Shown here one piece after another: positions 22,783 through 33,720 of a stretch of 64,000 bases of DNA; the first letter of the stretch is position 1; every line of letters begins with the position of its first letter. The notes beneath the pieces are model-generated. The model saw only the letters and a list, made by a program, of their open reading frames with translations. It ran no database searches and was not told the DNA's origin. The translations under genes and the position numbers were made by a program. The DNA comes from Trichostrongylus colubriformis. Lineage: Eukaryota > Nematoda > Chromadorea > Rhabditida > Trichostrongylidae. The stretch spans positions 13,995,863 to 14,059,862 of the forward strand of contig OZ022256.1 of NCBI GenBank assembly GCA_963978905.1. The letters run 5' to 3'.

Positions 22783-23636
22783 TTATGCTGTCCCAAAAGT
22801 CTTGTAGGATTCTTCAAAATCAATAACTCTCGTTTACTTCGAGGTAGGTCTAGGCGGTTCAGGAATATGGTAGAAGGCTCTCTAAGCTTTCAAACAAAAT
22901 ATATATTGACCTACCAGATTCCGTGAAGAGAGCTACAGTGCCCGTAGTCGATACCCTTCGAACATGCGGTGTCATCTTCTGTGGGTGGTTTCGCGGTACT
23001 AAAGCGACGGAGTGGACAAAGGATGTGTAAGCGACGAGACCGTGCGCCGCTGGTTCATCAGCTTCAGCAACGGCGAGATTGACATGGAAGACAAACCACG
23101 CTTAGCACTGTGCTGGTTCTGGGACGCTGGAGGAATGCTTTCACAGGAGGTGCTAGTACGAGGCGAGACAATTACCGCTGCCATATGCACCCACCAGCTC
23201 CAGCAGCTCGCCGTCGCTGTTCCAGAAAAACGCCGCAAAAGTCCGCGTCCACCCTCCTTCATGACGACGCCCGCTCCATTTCGCGAAAAGTACTCAGGCC
23301 AAGCTACAGGAGCTCGACTGGGATGTGCAGCCCCACCCACCATACTCTCCAGACAATGCCTCTTCTGACTATCACCTTACCCATCCTTTGGAATCCTTCC
23401 TGGCTAAGAGAAGATTCGTTGATTATGACTTTCTTGCAAAGGCGATCGCTGAATTCTTCGACTCTCAGAACCCAGGGTACTGGTGGAGGGAATCTACGAT
23501 CTACCTATGTGGTGGCAGAGTGTTGTCGATCAAAATGGTGGATACGTTATTGCCTAATTGTTGTTTGTTGGAAGAAAAAATAATAATAAAAAGTGATGAT
23601 CGAAAAAAAATCTACAAGGCTTTTGAGACATCCTAA
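22783..23636 (+). mobile_element. Internally deleted mariner, copy 2, TA-flanked
   Basis: Terminal repeats: TTATGCTGTCCCAAAAGTCT at 22783 and the complement of TTAGGATGTCTCAAAAGCCT ending at 23636. TA occurs on both sides (22781-22782 and 23637-23638). At 854 bp it lacks about a third of a normal mariner. The coding relic runs 23012-23583 in shifting frames: VRRWFISFSNGEIDMEDK fuses straight to LCWFWDAGGML. After that come the second Asp region (disrupted by a frameshift) and HPPYSPDNASSDYH, the block with the last catalytic Asp. The deletion junction is the same as at 515-828 and 44255-45132. Confidence 0.9.
23012..23583 (+). pseudogene. Mariner transposase remnant (deleted)
   Basis: The coding part of mariner copy 2. 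It retains the end of the DNA-binding domain and the C-terminal half of the catalytic domain but lacks the central region with the first catalytic Asp, and at least two frameshifts are needed to follow it. The C-terminal stretch SQNPGYWWRESTIYLCGG and the following LPNCCLLEEKIII correspond to the usual mariner C-terminus. It cannot encode a functional transposase, but its termini could be mobilised in trans. Confidence 0.8.
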
Positions 23637-23639
23637 TAT

Positions 23640-24221
23640 TACCCTAAAGCCGAATATGATTAGCGATTAGCGACTTTTTGGCTATTCACCTCACCGGCTA
23701 CAGAAATCGGTACAGCAGTAATCTATTTCTCAAGCGAGCAAGCAGATTCCTCAAGCACTTTGTTCACCTGGAATGGCCAAATTTCCGTTTTCCGATGAAG
23801 AATACACCCCCTCCCCCTCTTGAGGATCTTTCAACTAATGCTTGACCGTGGGCGTTACCGACTCGGCAACCAAGTGCAAATGTTCATGCAGATTGTCGTG
23901 TTTAACATCCTGCTTCATCTTTCTCCTTTCCAAGCCGGTCATTTTGGGGTGGATTATTCGTGGTGGAATAATGTGACTTATGTTGATCATGCTATGGGGT
24001 ATTTCCCAATAAATTTCCTCCTGGAAGTCCCTTAACTGGCTACTTAGCATTTCACTCACAGTTAATTTGATTTGTTCAATCAAAAACCTATAAATAAAAC
24101 ACAATATATATTGGATACAAGTGCACTATAGCGCATCACTGTCATGCATTCCAAACCATGGGCTCTGGTCGACCGTTACTAATGAGAAAGCACATCACTA
24201 AACACGTACGTGGCATAAATC
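23640..24221. other. Spacer, no gene
   Basis: An open plus-strand stretch at 23820-24035 is protein-like in part (RYRLGNQVQMFMQIVVFNIL) but has no recognised domain or convincing splice signals. Nothing else is supported. Confidence 0.4.
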
Positions 24222-27135
24222 GACCATATTGTGTGTGTGCACTTATTACGGAAAATCGCGTGGCCACTCGCGGCGAGCGGCTCGACTTGTGCGAGTACGT
24301 GGCAGGGCATGGCAGCCTTCAAGTGTGGCAGTGTGGCACGGGTGGAGGAGGCAGGGTGGCAGGGGTGCAGTAGGCAGTGTGCCACGGGTGGAAGTGCAGA
24401 GGTGACGCAGCCACACCCTACCGGGCTCCCAAGGGCAATCGACTCGGGAAGTCCTGCTGATGGCGCCGCGAGTGCGACGCCGCGAACCAATTTTTGTCAT
24501 AAGTGCACCCACCCGGCCATAATAAGTGGATTAGGGACTGCTGCATCTAGGTTTTAAGCCATTATTTTGTTTCTTTTTTCGATACTTTTACCAATCAAAG
24601 CGTTGATTTCCACTCTCGACTGGCTTCCGAGTATAAATAGATTCAGAATATGAGTAAAAACTCAAACAATATGAGGACAATCTCGTTCAGGTATCGAGCG
24701 CAGGAATATCCCTTCTTGAAATCCGATTGATCCTCACTGAAAGCGCCTTAAGAGCATTTGAAAATCATGAATTATTTGTGGAAAACCGTAGATAATAAAG
24801 TATTCGATCTTCAAGGAGTTATTCAGACTGTGGGCGCAGCAACACGTCAGAATGTCTTGGCACTATCTTATTCGGTTGTAAAAAAGTTTCGGTCGGTTTT
24901 GAGAGTTCAAAGATAAAGTCAAATCTTCAGAGCACGTCAACATGAATCAACTTGCGTACTGTGCTCCTTAAAGACAGCATTAGGGATATTGTGGTTATTG
25001 GGAAATCACCCACATGGAAACTATGGGCTTAGCAAGCTTATTTATGGCGAAATCCCTGTAGAAGACGGCGCTCCCGAGCTCTATATACGGAGTAAAGGTT
25101 AACACTGACGCCTTCGGGTGACAGATCCCGCCTCCAGGTGACTTGATATCTGATCGGCTACGGTGGGAGGGGCCAAGGAGATGCGACAGGATAGAAGGTG
25201 TCACGGCGCGCTTTCCCAGTTTTAGATTGAAGCTCACTTCAGAAAACAGATGCTCTCATATTTCCAAACAGTCGCTTGTCTTTACTTCGCAATATGCCAA
25301 TGAGAAACGAGTCCGGACTGCTTGTCTCTTGACGGCAATGGCGTCTGTGTCGAGATTCAACAGTGGGGAGGGGGTCCCATTTTTTGGGTCTTTGGCCATT
25401 TCCTTCCATTTTTTTTTCACCACCGCATTACTAAGCACCTCGACTTTCATATTCACTACATTTTTCTCTGTTCGTCCGAAGTTCCCTTCTCGCTGCCTTT
25501 AAATAGGCAATAAGTTTCTCTTTCTGAGTATGAGTTTCCTTGAAACGCGACAAGGTTTTCGAATTATTAGGGAAATTTCAAAGTACTGCGAAAATGGCAC
25601 TTCTTGGATGGCTTCCCCTCACGAGTTCTTGTTTTGCCGAGTGGCAGCAAAGGTGACCACAAACGTGAATGCTGCAAGGGAGGTGGTGAAGCATTGTAAG
25701 GAATACTTTGTCCCCGGTTTCAGGGGTGCAGAAGTGAGAATGAGTTACTCGACTTTCCATTGATCAAATCGCTTTAACTTAAACGGCAGAGGGCATCTAT
25801 ACTTGCAGGGGAGATCTAAAAGTAATGGCCTCCCCCACACAAATGTGGTTGACAACCTCAAGTAGATGTGATTCAAAAAAAAAAACCACAAGAAGTGGGT
25901 GCCGCACGGCTCTTCGGGGCAACCACGCACGAGCGCATTTTCCAGAAAGTGTCTTCCAGCAACTGAAGCAGTTGCAGGCTAGATCCTTTACTCGTCCACC
26001 ATATCCACTAGATCTAGCGCTAACTAAGCTTACTTCCCCATAGATCTGGACAGCTCCTCCAATAGCAGTGTGTTCAGGATGGATATTAATGGAGTCGACC
26101 TTTTCGATTTCGCTCACTAAAAAATCGTCAGCCCTTCATCAAAGTGGGATATGCAAGTACATGTAATGTTGCCATAGGTACAGCAGATCGAATGGTGCTT
26201 ATTCTGTAAGAAAAAAAAATGGAGTCCTGGCCGAGTTATGATTAGCGAAAACGGTCAAAACTTTCCTTACAACTTAATGCTTTACATATCTAACTTTTTT
26301 AGCGTATTGACCCCGCTCGTGCGCTGCTACCCACGTTAGCAGGCAGCATATTCGATCTGATGACATCATGAAGTATGAAAATTTTTCCGATCGTGGTTCC
26401 TTACATCGTAATACTTTACAGTTTTTAGTGCATGACCTCGCTTGTGCATTGCTGGGCACGTTGGCATATTAGTTCTGATGGCACCACTGGGTACAAAATT
26501 CCTCTGGTCGTGGAATAATACTGGAATATGGAAGCTCAGAATCTTACCATTAATAGTGCGAAAGTAGAGAGAGAATTCAATGAGCTGCTCAGAAACTCAA
26601 GGAATATAACCTACTCTCACCACCGAAGATGTGCTTTGTTCCCGCCGCATCAATCGCCGCGTGCTGAAGGAGGTCATGCAGGCAGCGAAGAGAGCTCAGC
26701 CGTGAACTCCGCCCAGCCCCCACAGCCACTCTGTCGTCAGAAGTCGCTCGGCCAAAATGCATCCAAACGAGTTTATGGAGAAAATGCAGCGCGCCTCCCA
26801 CAATAGACTGCTTCTTTGAATGCACCATTTTACTTGCAGAGAACATGTCTTTCCAGCTCTAATTTCTTTCATTATCACAAGTATTTATTACTTGTAGAAA
26901 GTACATGTGACAGCAACATTCTGTGATGACTCATCACCCTAATGATCGCTTCAAGGCCGGTAATGCGAGCATACCTAATGAAACTTTTGAAGCATTCTTA
27001 TGCCTGAATTACCTGTCAAGATATGCGATAATCAGAGTAGGTACCCGTCCTTGGAAATTATTCTCCGTGGAAAATAGCCGTCATACTGGGAGCACTGTAA
27101 ACTGGTGGGCGGAGTCCACGCGATTACTCACTTGA
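24222..27135 (+). repeat. Segmental duplication, left copy (partner 41990-44246)
   Basis: Collinear and in the same orientation as 41990-44246 over more than 2 kb. Landmarks in both: AGTGCAGAGGTGACGCAGCC; TCTCGTTCAGG-ATCGAGCGC; CGAAAATGGCACTT; GGTTCCAGAGG/GGTTTCAGGGG; GAAGGAGGTCATGCAGGCA; CATACTGGGAGCACTGTA; GGTGGGCGGAGTCCACGCGA. The left copy carries an extra M2 MITE (24972-25498) at a TTAA that is an unoccupied TTGA in the partner. The first about 285 bp has inverted ends (GTGCACTTAT/ATAAGTGCAC) like a MITE. No coding gene was recognised in either copy. It may be a duplicated genomic block or two copies of an unidentified large element. Confidence 0.85.
24968..25502 (-). mobile_element. TTAA-flanked MITE, family M2, copy 2
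   Basis: TTAA at 24968-24971 and 25499-25502. Element 24972-25498 begins AGACAGCATTAGGG and ends complementary to AGGCAGCGAGAAGGG. It is in reverse orientation relative to the copies at 19762 and 40372. The paralogous site at 42737-42740 lacks the element, so this insertion postdates the segmental duplication. Confidence 0.88.
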
Positions 27136-27145
27136 GCCAAAATCG

Positions 27146-27480
27146 GCGTGATCTATTTGATTGAATGTCAGACATGTAATGCAACGCACATTGGGAAGAC
27201 TGGGAAAGCACTAGCAGTACGTATTCAAAAACATCTTGCTGACAAAAGACATGGTAACGTGAGAAAACCTTTGGGAAGCATATGATCGAGGAGCATGGCA
27301 GGAACGATATCGATGTGAAGTGCAGAATTTTGGCATATGAGGCTGAGCTGCCAGAAAAGTGCTTGAGGCATTTTGGATTTCCGCAAGAAATCCAAGTATG
27401 AACAACCGAAATGAGTGCTTATCCGTCACAAATGACCTCTTGCCATTTGCACCACATTGCGAGCTACTGATCTCAAATGG
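27146..27480 (+). pseudogene. GIY-YIG endonuclease fragment, Penelope-like retroelement C-terminus
   Basis: The plus strand reads GVIYLIECQTCNATHIGKTG, then KALAVRIQKHLADKRHGN. After a frameshift it continues as DIDVKCRILAYEAELPEK, and after another as LEAFWISARNPSMNNRNECL. This order (GIY-type start with paired cysteines, THIG in place of YIG, the R-x-x-x-H helix, a late E, and the N-x-N-x-x-E tail) is that of GIY-YIG domains at the C-terminus of Penelope-like elements and related nematode retroelements. Only this domain is present; no reverse transcriptase lies upstream. It begins about 10 bp after the end of the segmental duplication. Confidence 0.7.
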
Positions 27481-27676
27481 GAGGTATGCATGTTCCAAAT
27501 TATTCTATATGTATAAGGACAAGATGCCCAATAACCATACTATCTACAACAATGATAGTGAAAGATAATGTTCCATTCCCGAGATGTACATGGACATTAA
27601 GCAATATTTGGGCCAAATGCCAGGTCCCAGCCAGATCGCACGTATTGCTTCGCACCGACAAGAATCAGCGTGCAAT

Positions 27677-27716
27677 ATTAAAGTTAAAAGTTAAAGCTTT
27701 AACTTTTAACTTTAAT
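27677..27716. repeat. Perfect 40-bp palindrome
   Basis: The stretch reads identically on both strands, centred on AAAGCTTT, with arms ATTAAAGTTAAAAGTTAAAG. There is no spacer and no mismatch over 40 bases. It could extrude as a cruciform. It lies between the GIY-YIG fragment and a dispersed repeat. Confidence 0.95.
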
Positions 27717-27719
27717 GAA

Positions 27720-27950
27720 GTTTAAAGTTTTTGGCGTTAATCAATCCCTTCTGTGGGATGCGCCGCACATTCTAGTTCCATTCAGAATCGTGATGGCTGA
27801 TGAATGTGGTGTGGCCTATACAATGACTTGCGGTGGCCAGCCGATGTACAAGTCAGTGCTTTTATCCTCCCAGACGAGTCTGGTACCATGCGCGCCACCT
27901 GTCACTACACCACCTCCGCCCGGGGTGCAATATTATGAAAGAAAATGATG
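27720..27950 (+). repeat. Dispersed repeat family M4, best copy
   Basis: Contains AATCAATCCCTTCTGTGGGA, then CCATTCAGAATCGTGATGGC and GCTTTTATCCTCCCAGACGA. Diverged copies lie at 53915-54045 (+), 62010-62165 (-), 62320-62355 (-), 62560-62700 (+) and 62860-63010 (+). Translations are partly conserved between copies (NQSLLWDAP against NQSLMQDAP), but reading frames do not persist. I cannot assign it to a known class. Confidence 0.65.
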
Positions 27951-29525
27951 ATGTGAGGTGGCAGTGAAAGCTGTTGTGATAGAACGTCTTGATAAGCGTT
28001 AGCATGGAGTGGATCGTGCCGCGGCGCGTGTTGAGCGTGCACTTTCTATTAACATGGCTTCACCTGTAGATGAGACTACACCACACTTACTTCATTGTCT
28101 CTTTTTGATCTTTGGGGTTTTTATTGCGTGTCTTCTAGTATTATGTTTTTCAGTATGTTAGAAGGCACTAAGATAACAATGCAAACGGGGAAAAGTGGTT
28201 TTTGCCTAAGCCTTGAAGGAGAAAGAGCTTCGGATAAGTAAATATTTTTTGATATAGAAAATATTTTTGGCATCCTTCTTGTGGTTGGCAGAAGCGAAGT
28301 CAATGAACATGATGATGAGACGCTTGCCGCAGCGAACACGTTCCTCTAGGAGTTGCGTCAGGGAGAAAATTTGGTCACAACATCCACGATTTGGACGAAA
28401 ACCCGCTTGTTCCTCCCGAGTCATCTGTTCTCGTCGTCGCTGAATTCGCCCCAGTATGATTTTCATGAAGACCTTCCTAATAATAAATAACAAGCTAATT
28501 CTGCGATAGTTCTTGCATTCAGTATCTCCTTTCTTGTGAATTGGTATGACGATCGTCTGCTTCCACGGTAGGTATACTTTCGGAAGTCCAGACAAGATGT
28601 AACATTGAGTGCAATCGTCGTCGGAGAACGTCACCACCAGCTTTCAAAGCTTCAGCTGTCACACCATCACTTCCCGCTGATTTCCCACGCTTCAATTGAT
28701 TCACCGCAGTTCCAATTTCATTGAAATCAGGAGGTTTCACGGAAATACGATCGAATGGTTGATTATGAGAAGAATTTGGCGGCAATTCATCTGGTATGGG
28801 ATGCCGAGTCGCTCTGTACGTTATCGTACGTAGCTCCCATCACTTTTCTTGATGTTGTCATCGACGATTCTTTCCCTCCAAGGCGGCGAAGAGTTGCATA
28901 TAGTCGACGGTAATCTCTGCGGTTAGCCTGATTTTCAAGTTCTGCTGCAACACTGTACCAGTATTGTTTCTTTTCCATTCTGAGACGACTACGTACGACA
29001 CGATGGAGCTCCCGGTATCTTTGTAAATCAGTCAGCTTACATTGCTTTCGTTGATCAACCAGATCAAGGGTTTCATCAGAAATCCATGCCGACGAAGTGG
29101 ACACGTGGATATGGCGGACTTAGTAACAACCGCAGCAAATTGATCGGTTGCATCATCAGCATTTTCGGATGTTGTTAGAGCAGAGAACCTATTTGACAGA
29201 GATATTTGGAAGTGCTCTCTATAGATAGGGTCATCCAATTTGCTCCAGTCTCTGCGTGATGGTATGTTCGCTGATGTCTGGTGGCTCATCAGTTTCAGTT
29301 GTACACACGCAAGCACAAGATGATAATCAGATCCGCAGTCAGCTCCTCGCATGACACAGATATCCGAGAAATAGGATCGAAATCTTCTTGGAATGATAAA
29401 GCATGGCCAGATCCCTCTCAGTGGGGGACCGCCATGTTAGTTGATGCTTCGGAGGGTGACGAAATACGGTGTTGCCTATGATCAGATGGTTCGACAGCGC
29501 AAACGACAATAGTCGAAGTCCATTG

Positions 29526-30172
29526 TCATTGATTTCTGTGTCCTAAATGGCCCAAAGCGTCTTCCCATCCTTCTCTGTTGGCGCCCGGGTGTGCCTTCAG
29601 ATCACCTCCAATTACAATCATGTCATGATGTAGTAGTGAATTAAGGACAGTTTGCAACTGATCGTAGAGAGCATCCTTTGTTATATCCGGGCTGGCCTCT
29701 GTGGGACCGTATGCAACAATAAAATCCATCCTGATGGTGCCTTCGGTGGTAAGCACAGCCAATCTGCTCGAGAACGGCTGGAAAGCGATGACACTTCTAA
29801 GTGCCTTAGAATCGACCGCGAAGCCCACTCCTTCAGTATGATGTTCACCGCCTGAGAAATAGAGCCTCATCCAATTTCCATCTTTCGGCGAAGTGATCCT
29901 CATGGATCCAGTTCCTGGCATACGCAATTCCGTGACCGCAGCGACGGAGATCCTGTAGCGAAGTAGTTCTTGCAAAACTATTTCTTTTTGGCCGACATGA
30001 TTCCCTGTTCTTATATACCACGATGCGAGCCTGAGTGTCGTTTTCGATGATAGGAGCTTGTATGGTGAGAGACCAGTCGCATACTTTTCATCGACACTCT
30101 GGTCCAATGCCGACGCATCGGCTTCCTCGAATGCGGTGCTTTTAGGAAATCCTTGCGAGTATTCTCCATGTA
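29526..30172 (-). pseudogene. LINE endonuclease domain (APE type)
   Basis: The longest open frame of the LINE. It holds an apurinic/apyrimidinic-type endonuclease: an opening LASWYIRTG block (normally W-N-x-R), VTELRM (the E that binds metal), YGP, and GGDLKAHPG in place of the catalytic GDFNAH. The changes N to I, F to L and N to K affect residues normally conserved, so nicking activity is doubtful. The frame begins in the terminal repeat of the inserted MITE, so the apparent start codon is artificial. Confidence 0.85.
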
Positions 30173-30912
30173 CAGGGGGTGCCAAAAAAAAGTAATTTTG
30201 TCTCGTCCACTTTCACCCCACTTTAGTCGTACTACAGCGAATTCTGTTGAGGTATTTTCATCCCCAGATTCGAGAGCAGACCTCACTCTATCACTATACT
30301 CCGTGGCAGCCTTCTGCACGAGCAGGAACGGGAGCGAGGAAATAGTGAACAAGATGTGTCACCTCAACTGGGCAAAATCGGAAATTTCGTCGCCCTCGTT
30401 CACAACCTTGCTGGGGTCCATCCACTCTGGGTACCTAAGGGGATTCATACTGGGTGGTGTTCTTTAGGATCCCGTTTTTTCCGGGCTCCCAGCGCCCTTA
30501 GTTTCCAAGAGCCAAAACGTGCACTTACCACTGAAACCCGTCCGGAGGCGGATTTGGGCATGAAAATGATACTTCGGATCATAACAGCCTTGTCCAAGCA
30601 GCAGGGGCTCTGTGACTTCTATGAGCCGAAGGGCCAATCCTTAGGAAGCTTCCCACAAAAGACCTACCATGGAACCCGGCTCCACTGTTTTAAGGGGACC
30701 TTGATACCGTGGGTGCTCCGAAGCCCGACTGCGCCGCTAAAAGGTTCTATATTTTTATGAAAAAAAGTAGTGAGTCTCAGCTTGTTCCTGCTTTTAGAGG
30801 AACATTTCGGGAATATTTTGCCCCAATACTTTCATTTCGTTCGTTTCCCTATGTTTTGTATAATTGGGAGATGTGAGCCGTGGGCAAAATTACTTTTTTT
30901 TGGCACCCCCTG
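30173..30912. mobile_element. MITE, 740 bp, CAGGGGGTGCC ends (family M1, copy 2)
   Basis: Inverted ends CAGGGGGTGCCAAAAAAAAG at 30173 and the matching complement ending at 30912, with TA on both sides (30171-30172 and 30913-30914). The interior is homologous and in the same orientation as 13778-14502. It has no coding capacity. It separates the LINE endonuclease from its 5' region, so it is younger than the LINE. Confidence 0.9.
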
Positions 30913-30995
30913 TAGTTACAAGCCTACTTTTTGCGATCCCTTGGAGGAGGATCAACCCTCTTCCTTTATCCGGGCTTGGAACTGTGAACTATCGG

Positions 30996-31775
30996 TGAAA
31001 TAGTGTCCAGGATTGAAAGAGCTGCAAGGCCGTATGGATTAGTCATCAATACTAATAAAACGAAGGTTCTCACATCCGACGGAAGTGCTGCGCGGGTGCA
31101 TTTGAATGGAAATGTTCTTGAACAAGTTTCACATTTCAAGTATCTGGGCTCGACTGTGGAGGAGAAGAAAGTAGCGTCATCAACAAAAGTTGTGTATCGG
31201 ATCGGCTCAGCATCGAAAGTTTTTGGTACACTTTCCCGGTGTGTATAGAAGAAACATAACATAACGATACACTTGAAAATGAAGATCATTCGCTCTCTGG
31301 TGCTATTACGGCTCTGAGACTTGGACATTACTGCGATCTGACGTCCGAAAATTGGAATCCTTTCAAATGAGATGCCTTAGACGTATACTCGGTGTCTCAC
31401 TTCGCGACAGACTGAAAAACGAAGTGATAAAGCAACGATGCTGTCGCCAAGCAACCGTCGAAATGGAAATTCAACAACGACGGCTTCGTTGGTTTGGCCA
31501 TGTTTGCAGAATGCAGCCGGAACGATATCCCCATAAGACCTTATGGAGAACTCGGCCACATGACTGGAAGATTCAGCGCGGAGCACCGAAGAAGACATGG
31601 TTGAAACAGATATCGAAAGATCTTTCTAATTGCAGACTTAGTACTCAGCAAGCAAAGATAGTGGCATGGACAGATTGCAGTGGAGGAGAACTGTGAAGAC
31701 CTTGCGCGTCCAGTGGCACCTACAGCAGCGCTCAATGCGAGTTAAGGAGGATAAGGGTAAGGATGAGGGTGTCTA
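30996..31775 (+). mobile_element. RTE-like LINE, 3' segment in forward orientation
   Basis: The plus strand reads IVSRIERAARPYGLVINTNK and TKVLTSDGSAARVHLNGN (the region after the YADD box), then FKYLGSTVEEKKVASSTKVV. After a frameshift it gives YGSETWTLLRSDVRKLESFQ, MRCLRRILGVSLRDRLKNEV and RLRWFGHVCRMQPERYPHKT, through APKKTWLKQISKDL to AQCEL. This is the C-terminal half of the same type of LINE found inverted at 28288-30995. The tail after 31735 is GGATAAGG-like short repeats, as expected for RTE 3' ends. The piece spanning motif B and YADD (roughly 100 residues) is absent from both parts. Confidence 0.85.
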
Positions 31776-33494
31776 GTTCGGGCTTTCTTTTGCCTCTTTT
31801 GCCTCATCCATTGTTGTCGCAAGCTTTTGTTTAACATTTATTCGAGTTAACCAGGGTCTGCTTGGCAAGGTGGAGCGGCTAGCTTTCAAACTTCTTGCTT
31901 CAAGAGGATAATAAGTATTTTTAATCTCACATTTACCAAACGGTTATCACGGTGTGTCTTCAAGGGTCTTTTTCTTTCGTTGAATTCTGTTATGAGAGTT
32001 CACTCGGCAGTCACCTTTTATAGGCTCTTTCATACTGCTGCCCTTTCCATTCATTTTCTAATCCCTCTTTTTTGGCAAATGCGGATGAGAGGATTGAATC
32101 ATAGTACAGAGCCTCTTTTTGGCAGTATAGTGCCTTGTGAAGTTGTCATCGAGAATTTTGCGATGTTATCGCTATCGCTCGAATCTTTGGAAAAGTTTTC
32201 CTAGCGCACAAGGGGAGGTACTTCAGAAAGGCGACGTCGGTCGGGTGAATCCTTTGGAACCTGTTTTCTTCACATGTGAAAGTGCATTACTGCATGTGTG
32301 ATGCTACTTCCTATTCTCATCCCATTTCAGCTTTCGTTCTCATTTTTTGAAGAGCCTCCCCATTTACCTGACATGCACCTCACATCTGTAGCTGGGGCCG
32401 AAGGAGGAAATTCTCTAAAATCGTCCTCTATCCCGAAGGTTACTGGTTCGAGGCTGCGTCTCCGAACTCATCGCCATTCAATATATCACGTTACAACTGA
32501 CTTTCAGCATCTCTGAGGCCGCCGTCAGGCCCTGCGATTTCGCGAGTCGCGATTCTGCGATTTTGCGGCGTCGCATTTCTGCACGCGGTACTACGACCTT
32601 GAGATTTTCAATGGCACAACTTCACGTGCGAAGGTGGGGCGCCGCAAAATCGCGGGATCGGTCTGACGGCTGCCTAAAGAAAAGCACAACCAAGAAATCT
32701 ACGTCTACAAGATTAGAGTCTGTGCAAACTTCTGGACAATTCACATTCGAAGCAAAGCGAAAAATCCAGCTTCGTTATCCGATCAGCCGCTTGTTGAAAA
32801 CACAAATTACAACTATCGGGTCCCTTTCCGCTTGCATGAAAATGCAACCTGTGCTCTCTCAACATTTGGCAACGGCTATTCCGGTATTATCGTGAATAGA
32901 TGACCATGACTGAGCCGCAATCGCATAAAGCAAAGCAAGCACTCGTTCGTTTTCACTAGTCCCAAAATCGATATAATTCAAGGATCATCAAGCTTTTGCC
33001 CATTGCTATTTCCCTTGCAGTTTGAATAATGATGTCGTCAAATGAACTTTTCGTCCGCACACCGCCTCGAAGCAGCAACAGACTCCGACAACAAAAAATC
33101 ATATAGCAAAACATGATTTATCTTAAAATCTTTTGTATATTCAAAATATATACTCCACAACCGCCACCGTGTAGAAAAGGGGTGAAATAAAGTCGGGGAA
33201 GCTTTGACGTGTGTGAAAATTTGGCGTCTCCCCCCGCCCGAATTTATTTGACCCCAGAAAAGAATGCCATTAACAAAAACAAGTACCTGCAGATGGTTGG
33301 CAATTTAGCTTCATTGAACTCCGGCAAAGTAGAATCAAAATCAATGTAGATCTCAAAAAGGTACTGAAAGACCTCAAGAAAATCTATTAAAACAAACAAC
33401 AAATAGGGAAGCTCACCTCAGGAAGCGATATATCAGCAAAAGGGGCCTCCTTTCCTTCATCATTTCAATTTGTCCAGGATGAAATGCCATTTTT
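31776..33494. other. Spacer, no gene
   Basis: No domain is recognised. Around 32440-32470 there is a box-B-like GGTTCGAGGCT, and the region at 32520-32560 has short repeats of TGCGATTTCGCGA type. Neither supports an RNA gene. Confidence 0.45.
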
Positions 33495-33720
33495 TTAAAA
33501 GAAGGCTTCATAGCAATCAGCTAGCAAGAATTTCGCTTTTCGTGAGTATATTCGAACGATGCCAAGTAGAAGATGTCCAGTAGTCCGTAGGGCCATTTTA
33601 ACCTCCAAGAAACAATTAAGATCACAGAAACGAAAGTTCAGCAAATGCAGTTGTGCTACAGTAATCCAAGCGCAGAAACTCTGCGGACCGCACCACACAT
33701 TCGGCGACTTTTTTCAACAC
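33495..33720 (-). repeat. Inverted partner of 36248-36430
   Basis: Read on the minus strand from 33720, it begins GTTGAAAAAAGTCGCCGAAT and continues through GTCCGCAGAGTTTCTGCG to TTTGCTGAACTTTCGTTTCT, matching plus-strand 36250-36360. The two arms flank the mariner at 34527-36050. The family is not identified. Confidence 0.65.

Larger units (their letters stand above)
28288..30995 (-). mobile_element. RTE-like LINE, inverted 5' segment
   Basis: Minus strand, read from about 30995 down: a short 5' region (30913-30995, interrupted by the MITE at 30173-30912), then a well-preserved endonuclease (LRLASWYIRTGNHVGQKEIV; SVAAVTELRMPG; EGVGFAVDSKAL; IVAYGPTEASPDITKDALYD; MIVIGGDLKAHPGANREG, where the usual GDFNAH is GDLKAH), a linker (RRDWSKLDDPIYREHF), and the start of the reverse transcriptase (KRGKSAGSDGVTAEALKAGG; VIPIHKKGDTECKNYRRISL; EEQAGFRPNRGCCDQIF; IMFIDFASA). 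It ends inside motif A at about 28288. The remaining part of the same kind of element lies on the other strand from about 30996. Confidence 0.9.

Noticed and set aside
27146..27480. GIY-YIG as a homing endonuclease or repair nuclease gene
   Set aside because: The NPSMNNRNECL tail and paired-cysteine start fit retroelement C-termini, and it has frameshifts and no neighbouring host exons.
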